Notes under the pieces: model-generated
Databases searched by the model: none
What the model was told of the DNA's origin: nothing
The model's input: the letters and a program-made list of their open reading frames with translations, nothing else
In this document: positions 1 to 6,531 of the stretch, piece after piece
How positions within the stretch are numbered: position 1 is the first letter of the stretch
Layout: the number at the start of each line of letters is the position of its first letter
From: Rhizobium sp. Q54
GTDB lineage: Bacteria; Pseudomonadota; Alphaproteobacteria; Rickettsiales; UBA1997
Assembly (NCBI GenBank): GCA_945865855.1
Contig: CAMBES010000045.1
Location: forward strand, 1-10,076
Length of the DNA stretch: 10,076 nucleotides
Direction: 5' to 3'
Program-made: the position numbers and the translations under genes

Positions 1-48
1 TTTTTGTGAATAAAAATTCAAATTTAAAAAACTAATAATAATTTATTG

Positions 49-945
49 ATGCAAAATATTCATAATTTACTTCTCGCCATTCTTTGTTTCACTTTCACTT
101 CCAGCTCTTTTGCTAAAAGCATCGACACTCGCGTCATTAGCTCTGAACCTAAAGAAATTTACGGCTACTCTAAAGAAAATGTGCAAATTCGCATTGGCAA
201 TGGCGGCGGCGGAGCAACTGGAATTTTACGCGCTTTGGCGGAAGATTATTTGCAATCACTTCAAAAAAATTACTCAATCTCTTGGTATCAAGATATCAGC
301 ATTAACACTCTAGCGCAGCTAAAAAAAGGCAGGATTGACATCGCGCTAATTTACGAAAAATCACAAGGTGAAAAAGCTCAAGAAGAAGGCTGGGCAACCA
401 ATTACACCCCAATTTTCAACGATCATTTTTTGATTATTGGTCCAAAAAATAATGAAGCAAAACTAGCTAAATCCGATTCTCCGGCGACTGCTTTTTCTAA
501 AATTGCTCGCTTGGGTGAAAAAAATTCAGTACGCATTTTTTTGTCACGCAACGATAACTCTGGCACCAATGTTAAAGAGAGATCAATTTGGAGCGCTTTG
601 AATTTAAAGCCTTGGGAAGAGCGCTCGGCTTGGTATTTCAAGAGTTCGGTTTTTCCTCGCGATGCACTTTTATATTCTGACCAACATTCGCTTTACAGCA
701 TCACTGACTGGGGCACTTGGCTTTCGAATAAATCGGATTTGAAGAATTCTGAAATTTACGTTCGCGGTGGCGAAATTCTTTTGAATCCTTGTTTTGCTTT
801 GATTGGAAAAAATCCCAGCTCGGAAACTTTGATCTTTTTGGATTATTTAAAATCTGAACGTGCTCAAAAATTAATTGCTGAGTTTGGTAAAAATTCTTAC
901 GGCGGCTCTGCTCTCTTTACGCCGGCCTCTAAAGCTGACTTCTAA
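49..945 (+). CDS. TupA-like periplasmic substrate-binding protein (tungstate/oxyanion type)
   Basis: Predicted secreted solute-binding protein of 298 residues, type 2 periplasmic-binding fold. Residues 1-22 form a Sec signal peptide (basic-poor start, hydrophobic LLLAILCFTF core, cleavage near SSSFA/KS). The mature part resembles the TupA family: a Gly-rich ligand loop (IGNGGGGATG), a DIALIY strand, a LSRNDNSGT segment matching the SRGDDSGT region of TupA, then YSITDWGTWLS and ILLNPCFALI near the C-terminus. TupA proteins deliver tungstate to a TupBC ABC transporter; no permease or ATPase gene lies in the window, though they could lie upstream of base 1. The first loop differs from the usual TTTSTQDSG-like motif, so the ligand is uncertain. 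A TTG at 46 directly precedes the ATG at 49; I prefer ATG because the signal peptide is complete from there. No clear Shine-Dalgarno sequence is visible. Confidence 0.85.
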   Translation: MQNIHNLLLAILCFTFTSSSFAKSIDTRVISSEPKEIYGYSKENVQIRIGNGGGGATGILRALAEDYLQSLQKNYSISWYQDISINTLAQLKKGRIDIALIYEKSQGEKAQEEGWATNYTPIFNDHFLIIGPKNNEAKLAKSDSPATAFSKIARLGEKNSVRIFLSRNDNSGTNVKERSIWSALNLKPWEERSAWYFKSSVFPRDALLYSDQHSLYSITDWGTWLSNKSDLKNSEIYVRGGEILLNPCFALIGKNPSSETLIFLDYLKSERAQKLIAEFGKNSYGGSALFTPASKADF

Positions 946-978
946 AGAATAATTAATTGAAGTCAGATCGGTAATTAA

Positions 979-1014
979 TTTCCTCGATTCCCGCGAGGGC
1001 GGGAATCGAGGAAA
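979..1014. repeat. Perfect 16-bp palindrome with GAGG tetraloop
   Basis: The left arm TTTCCTCGATTCCCGC (979-994) and right arm GCGGGAATCGAGGAAA (999-1014) are perfectly complementary around a 4-base loop, GAGG. The element sits between the convergent ends of the TupA-like gene and the superoxide dismutase gene. Neither strand has a U-run after the stem, so it is not a canonical intrinsic terminator, although a stem this strong could protect both 3' ends or assist termination. The GC-rich CCCGC/GCGGG centre stands out from the AT-rich surroundings. It resembles the intergenic palindromic repeats common in Alphaproteobacteria and has a likely relative at 3549-3572. Confidence 0.85.
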
Positions 1015-1029
1015 CCTTACAACAATTTA

Positions 1030-1623
1030 TTATTTCAAATTTGCCGCAACGAAATCCCAATTCACCAAGTGATTCAAGAAAGTATCGATGTAAGTTGGGC
1101 GCGCATTTTGGAAGTCTAGATAGTAAGCATGTTCCCAAACATCCATTGTCATCAAGGGTTTCGCAGAAGTTGTTAATGGAGTTTCGGCGTTGCCAGTTTT
1201 GGTAATTTTTAATTTGCCTTCATCGAGAACGAGCCAAGCCCAGCCTGATCCGAATTGAGTTGCGCCAGCATTTTTAAATTCAGTAACAAAATTTTCGTAA
1301 GAACCGAAATCGGCTTCTATTTTAGCTAGAACCTCGCCAACGGGTTTTCCGCCACCATTTGGCTTCATTGAATTCCAGTAGAAAGTGTGATTCCAAACTT
1401 GCGCAGAATTGTTAAAAATTCCCGCTTTGGTTTTGTCGGTAGCAGAAATTTTAATAATTTCTTCGAGAGATTTTTCGGCTAAATCTGTGCTTGCAACCAA
1501 GTTATTCAAGTTGGTTACGTAAGCCTGATGATGTTTTCCGTAGTGAAAATTAATTGTGTTTTCAGAGATGTAAGGAGCGAGAGCGTTTCTGGCATAAGGA
1601 AGTGCCGGTAATTCGAATGACAT
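1030..1623 (-). CDS. sodB: Superoxide dismutase, Fe type
   Basis: Converts superoxide to oxygen and hydrogen peroxide. The 197-residue core from MSFELPALPY covers the full Fe/Mn SOD length. Metal ligands, numbered from this start, are H27 (in NFHYGKHH), H79 (VWNHTFYW), D161 and H165 (DVWEHAYY). Fe-type hallmarks are Q75 in the AQVWNH motif, GSGWAWLV and the C-terminal DFQNARPTYID. The ATG at 1623 is preceded by a strong GGAGAA Shine-Dalgarno sequence (1630-1635 on the plus strand as TTCTCC), which supports this start. However, the frame stays open upstream to 1821 and encodes an export-like signal from 1737/1731 (separate entry), so an exported longer form is possible. The gene converges on the TupA-like gene, with the palindrome at 979-1014 between the two. 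Confidence 0.95.
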   Translation of the reverse strand: MSFELPALPYARNALAPYISENTINFHYGKHHQAYVTNLNNLVASTDLAEKSLEEIIKISATDKTKAGIFNNSAQVWNHTFYWNSMKPNGGGKPVGEVLAKIEADFGSYENFVTEFKNAGATQFGSGWAWLVLDEGKLKITKTGNAETPLTTSAKPLMTMDVWEHAYYLDFQNARPTYIDTFLNHLVNWDFVAANLK

Positions 1624-1737
1624 ATTTTTTTCTCCAAAAGTTTTTGATTTATTAGCAAAATTCAGCTTGCAAGAAACAAGCACAGATGCAGATGAGAGTA
1701 GGGTTGCCTTGATGAAGTTTCTCTTTGACATTTGCAT
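1624..1737 (-). other. In-frame N-terminal extension of the SOD resembling a Tat/lipoprotein signal
   Basis: Upstream of the SOD core, in the same frame and without stops, an ATG at 1737 (or 1731) would add 38 (or 36) residues. They begin MSKRNFIKATLLSSASVLVSC: a KR-N-F-I-K motif close to the twin-arginine consensus (one Arg replaced by Lys), a hydrophobic stretch and an LVSC lipobox. This is the layout of an exported or lipid-anchored protein, followed by a short polar linker before the SOD fold. No good ribosome-binding site precedes 1737 or 1731; a GGAAGG lies about 20 bases upstream. The extension may be the real N-terminus, with the inner GGAG-ATG giving a cytoplasmic form, or it may be a relic. 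The signal call is by eye only. Confidence 0.5.
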
Positions 1738-1788
1738 ATTTTCAACAGTATTTTTTTCGCCTTCCCAAGTCAAATTTTTATTTCTTCT

Positions 1789-2526
1789 GTGAAAAAACTC
1801 TCTGCCGTAATCGTTGCTCACAATGAAGAAGAAAAAATTGCTGATTGCTTGCGCAGTCTCAATTTTGCCAATGAAATTGTTGTTGTTCTAGACAAATGTT
1901 CTGACCGAACCAAGGAAATTGTTTTAGAATTTACCGACAAAATCATCGAAGGTTCGTGGAATATTGAAGGCGCAAGACGCAATGTGGCTCTAAGTGCAGC
2001 GACTGGTGAATGGATTTTAGAAATTGATGCAGATGAAAGAATTTCTTCTGAACTTCGCGACGAAATTTTAGAAAAAATAAAATGTGAACCTTGTGCATTT
2101 TCTGCGCCAATCGCCAATTACATTGGCAAAAGATGGGTAAAATTCGGATGGCTAAGAACACTTGCCGTGCTTGAGCGCAACACCTTGTCTTACCGCGAAT
2201 TAAAACGTTACGACGAAGATAAAGAAATTCACCCAACTTACAAATTCAGTGGCGAAATTAAGTCGCTAAAAAATCCAATTATTCATTTGGTTGACGAAGA
2301 CATCACCGATCTTCTCAATCGTTTTAACCGCTACACTAGTTGGCGCGCGCGTGATCTAAAAAATAAAAAAAATTGCTGGAGTCTAATTTTTGGATTCAAA
2401 ATGCGTTTCCTAAAATCCTTCTTCGGCAAAAAAGGTTATAAAGAAGGATTGCTCGGAATCTTGATCGCCGCACTTTGCGGTCTTTATCCAATCGTCGCAC
2501 ATTTGAAAGCTAATGAAAATCGCTAA
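1789..2526 (+). CDS. Glycosyltransferase family 2, LPS-core beta-glucosyltransferase-like (WaaE/KdtX type)
   Basis: A 245-residue GT-A fold glycosyltransferase, probably cytoplasmic or membrane-associated, that would add a sugar from a nucleotide-sugar donor to a surface glycan such as LPS core. Visible motifs, from the GTG at 1789, are LSAVIVAHNEEEKI (residues 4-17, nucleotide-binding start), VVVLDKCSDRT (31-41), WNIEGARRNVAL (57-68) and EIDADERIS (78-86), which carries the metal-binding DxD-type centre. This set is typical of the WaaE/KdtX-like subgroup of GT2. The frame is open to a TTG at 1732, but that start would add 19 residues without family similarity and overlap the SOD extension. 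GTG at 1789 places MKKLSAVIV at the usual N-terminus. The 3' end overlaps the next gene by 14 bases. The exact donor and acceptor cannot be read from sequence. Confidence 0.85.
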   Translation: MKKLSAVIVAHNEEEKIADCLRSLNFANEIVVVLDKCSDRTKEIVLEFTDKIIEGSWNIEGARRNVALSAATGEWILEIDADERISSELRDEILEKIKCEPCAFSAPIANYIGKRWVKFGWLRTLAVLERNTLSYRELKRYDEDKEIHPTYKFSGEIKSLKNPIIHLVDEDITDLLNRFNRYTSWRARDLKNKKNCWSLIFGFKMRFLKSFFGKKGYKEGLLGILIAALCGLYPIVAHLKANENR

Positions 2527-3538
2527 CCTAATCGTCACCTCACAAAATGGCGGCGCAGAACAGGTATTTTTGGATTATACGCGCCTGTTGAAAAAATTAG
2601 GACATGATGTTGTGCCAATCGTGAAAAATGACGCACCTTACGCCAATAATCTCTCAAGCCTAAAAAAAATTTCTAATAATTTTGGTTATTACGATTTTTT
2701 TGCGATTAAGCAAATCACCAAAATTCTTCGCGATGAAAATATTCGTGCGATTTTTACTCACGCAGGAAAGGCTACGGTTCTAGCCCGAAAGGCAATTGCC
2801 AAAATCAAGAATAAGAAAATTTTTCTAATAGCGATTAATCACAGTACCAACGTTAAGCGTTCGATTGGTGCTGATATTATTCTGTCGGTTAATCGCGAAA
2901 TTTTTTACAACACGATTGATCGTGGACAGCCAGAAGATCGCAGCTTCGTGATGCACAACGCCGTTGATTTATTCGACGCTATTTCTGATGCACCAAAGGT
3001 AAATTTAGCGCAAAAAGAAAAAATTATTCTCGGAGTAATTGGCCGTCTTGATCCAACAAAAGGTTTTGCTCATGCAATTCGCGCGCTCAAAAAATTGGAC
3101 GAAAAATTCATTTTGAAAATAGCCGGGTCTGGCCCTTTCGACAATGAATTAAAAAAATTAGTGAAAGAGCTAAGTCTCGAAAATCGAGTCGAATTTTTGG
3201 GCTGGATTGAAAAAAAATCATTCTTCAATTCAATCGATATTTTTATTTTTCCGTCTGATGAAGAGCCATTCGGCCTTGTTTTGCTTGAGTCTATGAAATA
3301 TGGCAAGCCGGCAATTGTGAGCAATGTTGACGGTCCAAGAGAAATTGTTCGTGACGGAATTGATGCTTTAATGTTTAGCGATCCAAATCAAATTCCTGAC
3401 TTGGCGACGAAACTCGTGCAAAATGAAAAGTTAATTAATCAGCTTGTTGAAAATTCTTTCGAGAGAGTGAAAGAAAAATTCACTTTTAAGAATTTGGAAA
3501 AACGTCTTTTTGAAATCGTCGGTAAAATAAATAACTAA
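2513..3538 (+). CDS. Glycosyltransferase family 4
   Basis: A 341-residue GT-B fold retaining glycosyltransferase. The N-terminal acceptor domain starts MKIANLIVTSQNGGAEQVFLDY, with the Gly-Gly-Ala-Glu loop typical of GT4. The C-terminal donor domain has GRLDPTKGF (from residue 177), IAGSGP, VEFLGW and the EEPFGLVLLE block, whose E251 and E259 form the EX7E signature, followed by GKPAIVSNVDGPREIV. The ATG lies inside the last codons of the preceding GT2 gene (14-base overlap, GAAAG a few bases upstream), so the two are probably translationally coupled and work on the same glycan, plausibly LPS core or another surface polysaccharide. Substrate specificity is unknown. Confidence 0.9.
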   Translation: MKIANLIVTSQNGGAEQVFLDYTRLLKKLGHDVVPIVKNDAPYANNLSSLKKISNNFGYYDFFAIKQITKILRDENIRAIFTHAGKATVLARKAIAKIKNKKIFLIAINHSTNVKRSIGADIILSVNREIFYNTIDRGQPEDRSFVMHNAVDLFDAISDAPKVNLAQKEKIILGVIGRLDPTKGFAHAIRALKKLDEKFILKIAGSGPFDNELKKLVKELSLENRVEFLGWIEKKSFFNSIDIFIFPSDEEPFGLVLLESMKYGKPAIVSNVDGPREIVRDGIDALMFSDPNQIPDLATKLVQNEKLINQLVENSFERVKEKFTFKNLEKRLFEIVGKINN

Positions 3539-3548
3539 ACTAGTCACG

Positions 3549-3572
3549 CTATCTCTGCGAAGGCAGAGATAG
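3549..3572. repeat. 10-bp palindrome with GAAG tetraloop
   Basis: The arms CTATCTCTGC (3549-3558) and GCAGAGATAG (3563-3572) pair perfectly around GAAG. The element lies between the GT4 stop and the LysE-family gene. An A-run, not a T-run, follows on the plus strand, so it is not a textbook terminator of the glycosyltransferase operon. The organisation (perfect arms ending in GC, a GARG loop, intergenic position) matches the element at 979-1014 although the arm sequences differ. Confidence 0.75.
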
Positions 3573-3594
3573 AGCAAAAAAAATACTTAAATTT

Positions 3595-4212
3595 ATGATT
3601 ATCCTCTTCCTCAAATCAATTTTACTTGGCATCTCAATTGCCATGCCAATTGGGCCGATCTCAACCCTGGTAATAAAAAATTGCTTAACGCGCGGATTTA
3701 AAATTGGTTTTGCCACAAGTTTTGGCGCTTCAATCACTGAAGGATTTTACGGATTTGTTGCAACTGGTGGCCTTGCTTTCATCTCAAAATTTCTTACTTC
3801 TCACATTTCGGAAGTAAAGCTTATCAGTGGTACAGCATTGATAATGTTGGCTTGGTACGAAATAAAAACCGCTAAAGACTTTTCCTTCAAAGAAATAAAA
3901 ATGCATGCACAGGGTTTTTTTAAGACGATGTGTTTCACTTCTTTTCTTACTTTAGGTAGTCCGGTAACAATTATTTTATTCATCGGAGTTTTCGCGACAA
4001 TGACCGGAACAGTTCTAACCACAAAAGAAATGGCGGTAACGGTATCGGGAATTTTTGCTGGTTCAGTTTTGTGGGCTTTTATTTTGTGCGGAACGGTTTC
4101 AACTATTCGTCACAAACTCTCAAAAACTTGGATGGCGCGCGTTAAAATACTTGCTGGCACAATCATCGGCAGCTTCGGTATTTATGGAATTTGCAGCGTT
4201 ATTTTTTCTTAA
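3595..4212 (+). CDS. LysE/RhtB-family transporter
   Basis: A 205-residue integral inner-membrane protein with about six hydrophobic segments, the usual size and topology of LysE/RhtB amino-acid exporters. The N-terminal family signature is clear: GISIAMPIGPISTLVIKNCLTRGFKIGF, with MPIGP at residues 17-21 corresponding to the conserved G-x-x-PGP region, followed by a Gly-rich second helix (FGASITEGFYGFVATGG). A central charged loop (KTAKDFSFKEIK) precedes the GSPVTIILFIGVFA helix, which is also family-typical. Members export amino acids such as lysine, homoserine or threonine, or related small molecules; the substrate here cannot be assigned. The ATG at 3595 has no clear Shine-Dalgarno sequence. 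The reading frame remains open for 41 codons after the stop (see 4213-4420). Confidence 0.85.
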   Translation: MIILFLKSILLGISIAMPIGPISTLVIKNCLTRGFKIGFATSFGASITEGFYGFVATGGLAFISKFLTSHISEVKLISGTALIMLAWYEIKTAKDFSFKEIKMHAQGFFKTMCFTSFLTLGSPVTIILFIGVFATMTGTVLTTKEMAVTVSGIFAGSVLWAFILCGTVSTIRHKLSKTWMARVKILAGTIIGSFGIYGICSVIFS

Positions 4213-4420
4213 AATCTCTTTATCAAGTTAGTTAAAAAACCAACTCGAAAAGAAGGTAAGAAAAATAAATCGAGCTATTTTGATGAAGAAACGAAATTGA
4301 TTAACAAAAGTCGAAATTATTTGGCGACATATTTTTAAGAGAGATCAAGTTGAGGCGATGGCTTGGGATTCTACAGTTATGAACGCAACATCGCAGCTTG
4401 AGTTGATTCAAGAATTTTAG
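4213..4420 (+). pseudogene. Possible decayed gene remnant between lysE-like and dps
   Basis: Two stop-free stretches in different frames look more protein-like than random AT-rich DNA. The first, in frame with the LysE-like gene after its stop, runs to a TAA at 4336-4338 and is very Lys-rich (VKKPTRKEGKKNKSSYF, then DEETKLINKSRNYL). The second, 4301-4420, ends RDQVEAMAWDSTVMN followed by ATSQLELIQEF and a TAG. Neither has a convincing start codon. Together they could be the C-terminal end of one gene split by a frameshift, or chance. I do not recognise a family. The promoter proposed for dps starts immediately after, at the remnant's stop. Confidence 0.3.
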
Positions 4421-4429
4421 TGGTACAAT
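4403..4429 (+). promoter_or_regulatory. Putative promoter of dps
   Basis: TTGATT (4403-4408) and TACAAT (4424-4429) are good matches to -35 and -10 boxes. The spacer is a short 15 bases, but the -10 is preceded by TGG, giving the extended TGnTACAAT form that tolerates a poor spacer. A start site about seven bases further on would leave a leader of roughly 20 bases carrying the GGAG ribosome-binding site (4448-4451). By eye only; no OxyR or Fur site was recognised. Confidence 0.4.
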
Positions 4430-4455
4430 TTCTAATAATTTAAAATCGGAGCAGA

Positions 4456-4893
4456 ATGAAAAATCATCAAACAATTCAGAACTTGGAAAATCTTTTAGCA
4501 AATTCTTACCTTTTGTCGCTAAAGACTCAGAACTACCATTGGAATGTGGTCGGAGAAAATTTTAAACCTCTTCACGAATTATTCGGTGCGCAATATGAAG
4601 AGCTTGCTGATGCGATTGATGAAGTTGCTGAGCGCATGAGAGCTTTGGGATCAAAGGTTGAAGGTACATTAGAAAATTTCTCTAAACTGAGCAAAATCAA
4701 AAGCGGCAATAAAAATTTTAATAAAAGCGAGATGATTCAGGACTTGGCTTTTGGTCACGAATTAATCATCAAAGATCTAAAAGTTGCGATTAAAGTTGCG
4801 CAAGATGAAGGCGACGAAGCAACCGCAGATATTTTTATCGGCAGAATTCAAGCTCATGAAAAAGCAACGTGGATGTTGGTTTCAAGTCAGTAA
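4456..4893 (+). CDS. dps: Dps-family ferritin-like DNA-protection protein
   Basis: A mini-ferritin of 145 residues that should assemble as a 12-mer, oxidise Fe(II) with hydrogen peroxide at inter-subunit sites and store iron, limiting hydroxyl-radical damage. Family motifs are NYHWNVVG (H28), PLHELF (H40) and DAIDEVAERMRALG (D55, E59). H28, H40, D55 and E59 line up with the ferroxidase ligands H31, H43, D58 and E62 of Listeria Dps. The position matching ligand D47 appears to be G44, which is unusual. The short N-terminus lacks a Lys-rich DNA-binding tail, so DNA binding is not assured. A clear GGAG lies 4 bases before the ATG. Downstream come an acetyltransferase fragment and copA. Confidence 0.92.
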   Translation: MKNHQTIQNLENLLANSYLLSLKTQNYHWNVVGENFKPLHELFGAQYEELADAIDEVAERMRALGSKVEGTLENFSKLSKIKSGNKNFNKSEMIQDLAFGHELIIKDLKVAIKVAQDEGDEATADIFIGRIQAHEKATWMLVSSQ

Positions 4894-4906
4894 TTTCTCA
4901 ATTCGG

Positions 4907-5026
4907 GTAAAAATAAAAAAAGCAGAGTTGACCGTCGAACTCAAAAATTTGCGTGCGATTTCTTTTTACAAAAAGATCGGCTTTGAAAGCGAAGGCGTGC
5001 GCAAAAAATTACTCAACAACTACTAA
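4907..5026 (+). pseudogene. C-terminal fragment of a GNAT N-acetyltransferase
   Basis: The 39 codons before the TAA at 5024-5026 encode KKAELTVELKNLRAISFYKK followed by IGFESEGVRKKLL. This matches the last conserved part of RimI/RimJ-like GNAT enzymes: the L-x-V...N-x-x-A-I-x-F-Y-x-K-x-G-F-x-x-E-G motif. The acetyl-CoA-binding V/I-x-x-x-x-R/Q-x-x-G-x-G/A segment and everything N-terminal are absent. The frame continues upstream only as an out-of-frame reading through the end of dps, so no intact start exists. This is best read as a gene remnant left by a deletion, squeezed between dps and copA. Its identity as GNAT-derived is fairly secure; which acetyltransferase it came from is not known. 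Confidence 0.65.
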
Positions 5027-5043
5027 ACGCCTAAGATGCTGCA

Positions 5044-6531
5044 ATGAAAAAACTTCTTCTAACAATTTTATTGCTGATTTTTGCGTCAAAATCTTTTGCC
5101 AAGAGTTACGATTTAGAAATAAAAAAATCAGAGCAGAAAATTACGATTAATGATTCCATCCCTGGTCCAACACTGCATTTTGAAGAGGGGGAAGATGTTG
5201 AAATTCGCGTAAAAAATTCAATGAACGAAACAACCTCGATTCATTGGCACGGAATTTTGCTCGACGGAAAAATGGATGGAGTGCCCGGCCTAAATGGTTT
5301 TAATGGCATCGCACCCAGTAAAATTTCTGGCGAAATTTTTACTTATAAATTCAAAATTAGGCAGTCGGGAACTTACTGGTACCATTCACATTCTAATTTA
5401 CAGGAACAGCAGGGAGCTTATGGGGCTCTAGTAATCACAGCGAAGAGGGAGGTAAATAAATTCGACAAGGAATTTGTGATTTTGCTTTCCGATTCTACAG
5501 CAGAAAATCCTGAGACAATTTTAAATAATCTCAAAATTGATTCTGGCTACTACAACTATAACAAGCGCACGTTGTTTACATTTTTTTCTGATGCTAAAAA
5601 AGATGGATTTTTTTCGACTCTACAAAATTATCTTGAGTGGGGTGATATGCGTATGGACCCTACAGACTTAAGTGATGTAAGCCATTACACTTTTTTAATT
5701 AATGGCAAAAAAGATTGGTCAGAAATTTTTAAGAAAGGCGAAAAAATAAAACTTCGCTTCATCAACGCTGCGGCAATGACGATTTTTGATGTTTCGATTC
5801 CAGGTTTAAAAATGAAATTCATCGAAGCGGATGGACAAAAAATAAAACCAGTAACCGCTGATGAATTCAGGATTGGCGCGGCAGAAACTTACGATGTGAT
5901 TGTCGAGCCCAAGGAAAATAAAGCTTACAATATTCTTGCCGAATCTCTTGACCGCACCGGTTACGTCAGCGCAACTCTCGCGCCAAAAAAAGGAATGGTT
6001 GCAAAACTTCCAAAACTTCGTCCACGCGCACAACTTACGATGGCGGACATGAAAATGGAGGGAATGGATCACAGCATGGCAGAGAGCGGCTGGAATAATC
6101 GCGGAACTCCAGAAGGCAAAAAAGCACTCGAATATTCTGATCTAATTTCTTTCACGCCGCAAAAAGATTTGCGTAAGCCGACACGCGAAATCGAATTCAA
6201 ATTTGGCGGCACGATGAATCGTTATATCTGGACAATTAACGGCGAAAAATTTCCAAAACCTTTTCACCTGAAGTTCGGCGAGCGCGTGCGTTTGAAGTTT
6301 GTTAATGAAACGATGATGGCCCATCCGATTCATTTACATGGCATGTTTATGCAGATGGAGAACGGCAGAGAAATGAAATGGATGCCAAATAAACACACGG
6401 TGCTAGTGCCACCAGCACAAACTGTTTCAATGCTTTTAACTGCTGACGAGGCAGGAGAGTGGGCTTTTCATTGCCATCTTCTTTACCACATGGCAAGCGG
6501 GATGATGACGAGTGTGACAGTGGAAAAATGA
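5044..6531 (+). CDS. copA: Multicopper oxidase, copper-resistance protein CopA
   Basis: A periplasmic multicopper oxidase of 495 residues, expected to oxidise Cu(I) to the less toxic Cu(II) and/or bind copper. It has a Sec signal peptide (MKKLLLTILLLIFASKSFA) and three cupredoxin-type domains. All four copper motifs are intact: HWHG (67-70), HSH (114-116), HPIHLHG (427-433) and HCHLLYHMASGM (476-487). T1 copper ligands would be H427, C477, H482 and axial M487; the remaining His residues form the T2/T3 trinuclear cluster. A short Met-rich stretch (MADMKMEGMDHSM, 333-345) recalls the copper-binding repeats of CopA, much reduced; the protein is shorter than the roughly 600-residue Pseudomonas CopA. 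The TGA overlaps an ATG that can start copB, suggesting coupled translation. No good Shine-Dalgarno sequence or cop-box was recognised. Confidence 0.95.
   Translation: MKKLLLTILLLIFASKSFAKSYDLEIKKSEQKITINDSIPGPTLHFEEGEDVEIRVKNSMNETTSIHWHGILLDGKMDGVPGLNGFNGIAPSKISGEIFTYKFKIRQSGTYWYHSHSNLQEQQGAYGALVITAKREVNKFDKEFVILLSDSTAENPETILNNLKIDSGYYNYNKRTLFTFFSDAKKDGFFSTLQNYLEWGDMRMDPTDLSDVSHYTFLINGKKDWSEIFKKGEKIKLRFINAAAMTIFDVSIPGLKMKFIEADGQKIKPVTADEFRIGAAETYDVIVEPKENKAYNILAESLDRTGYVSATLAPKKGMVAKLPKLRPRAQLTMADMKMEGMDHSMAESGWNNRGTPEGKKALEYSDLISFTPQKDLRKPTREIEFKFGGTMNRYIWTINGEKFPKPFHLKFGERVRLKFVNETMMAHPIHLHGMFMQMENGREMKWMPNKHTVLVPPAQTVSMLLTADEAGEWAFHCHLLYHMASGMMTSVTVEK

Noticed and set aside
979..1014. Bidirectional intrinsic terminator
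   Set aside because: The stem is strong but neither side has a U-run, so it is listed as a palindromic repeat instead.
1732..1788. N-terminal extension of the GT2 glycosyltransferase from the TTG at 1732
   Set aside because: The extra 19 residues precede the normal GT2 N-terminus, have no ribosome-binding site, and overlap antisense to the SOD signal-like region; the GTG at 1789 fits the family better.
3549..3572. Intrinsic terminator of the glycosyltransferase operon
   Set aside because: An A-run follows on the plus strand and there is no T-run on either exit side.
4301..4501. Minus-strand ORF across the dps promoter and 5' end
   Set aside because: It is antisense to dps and to its promoter, has no ribosome-binding site and no family resemblance.
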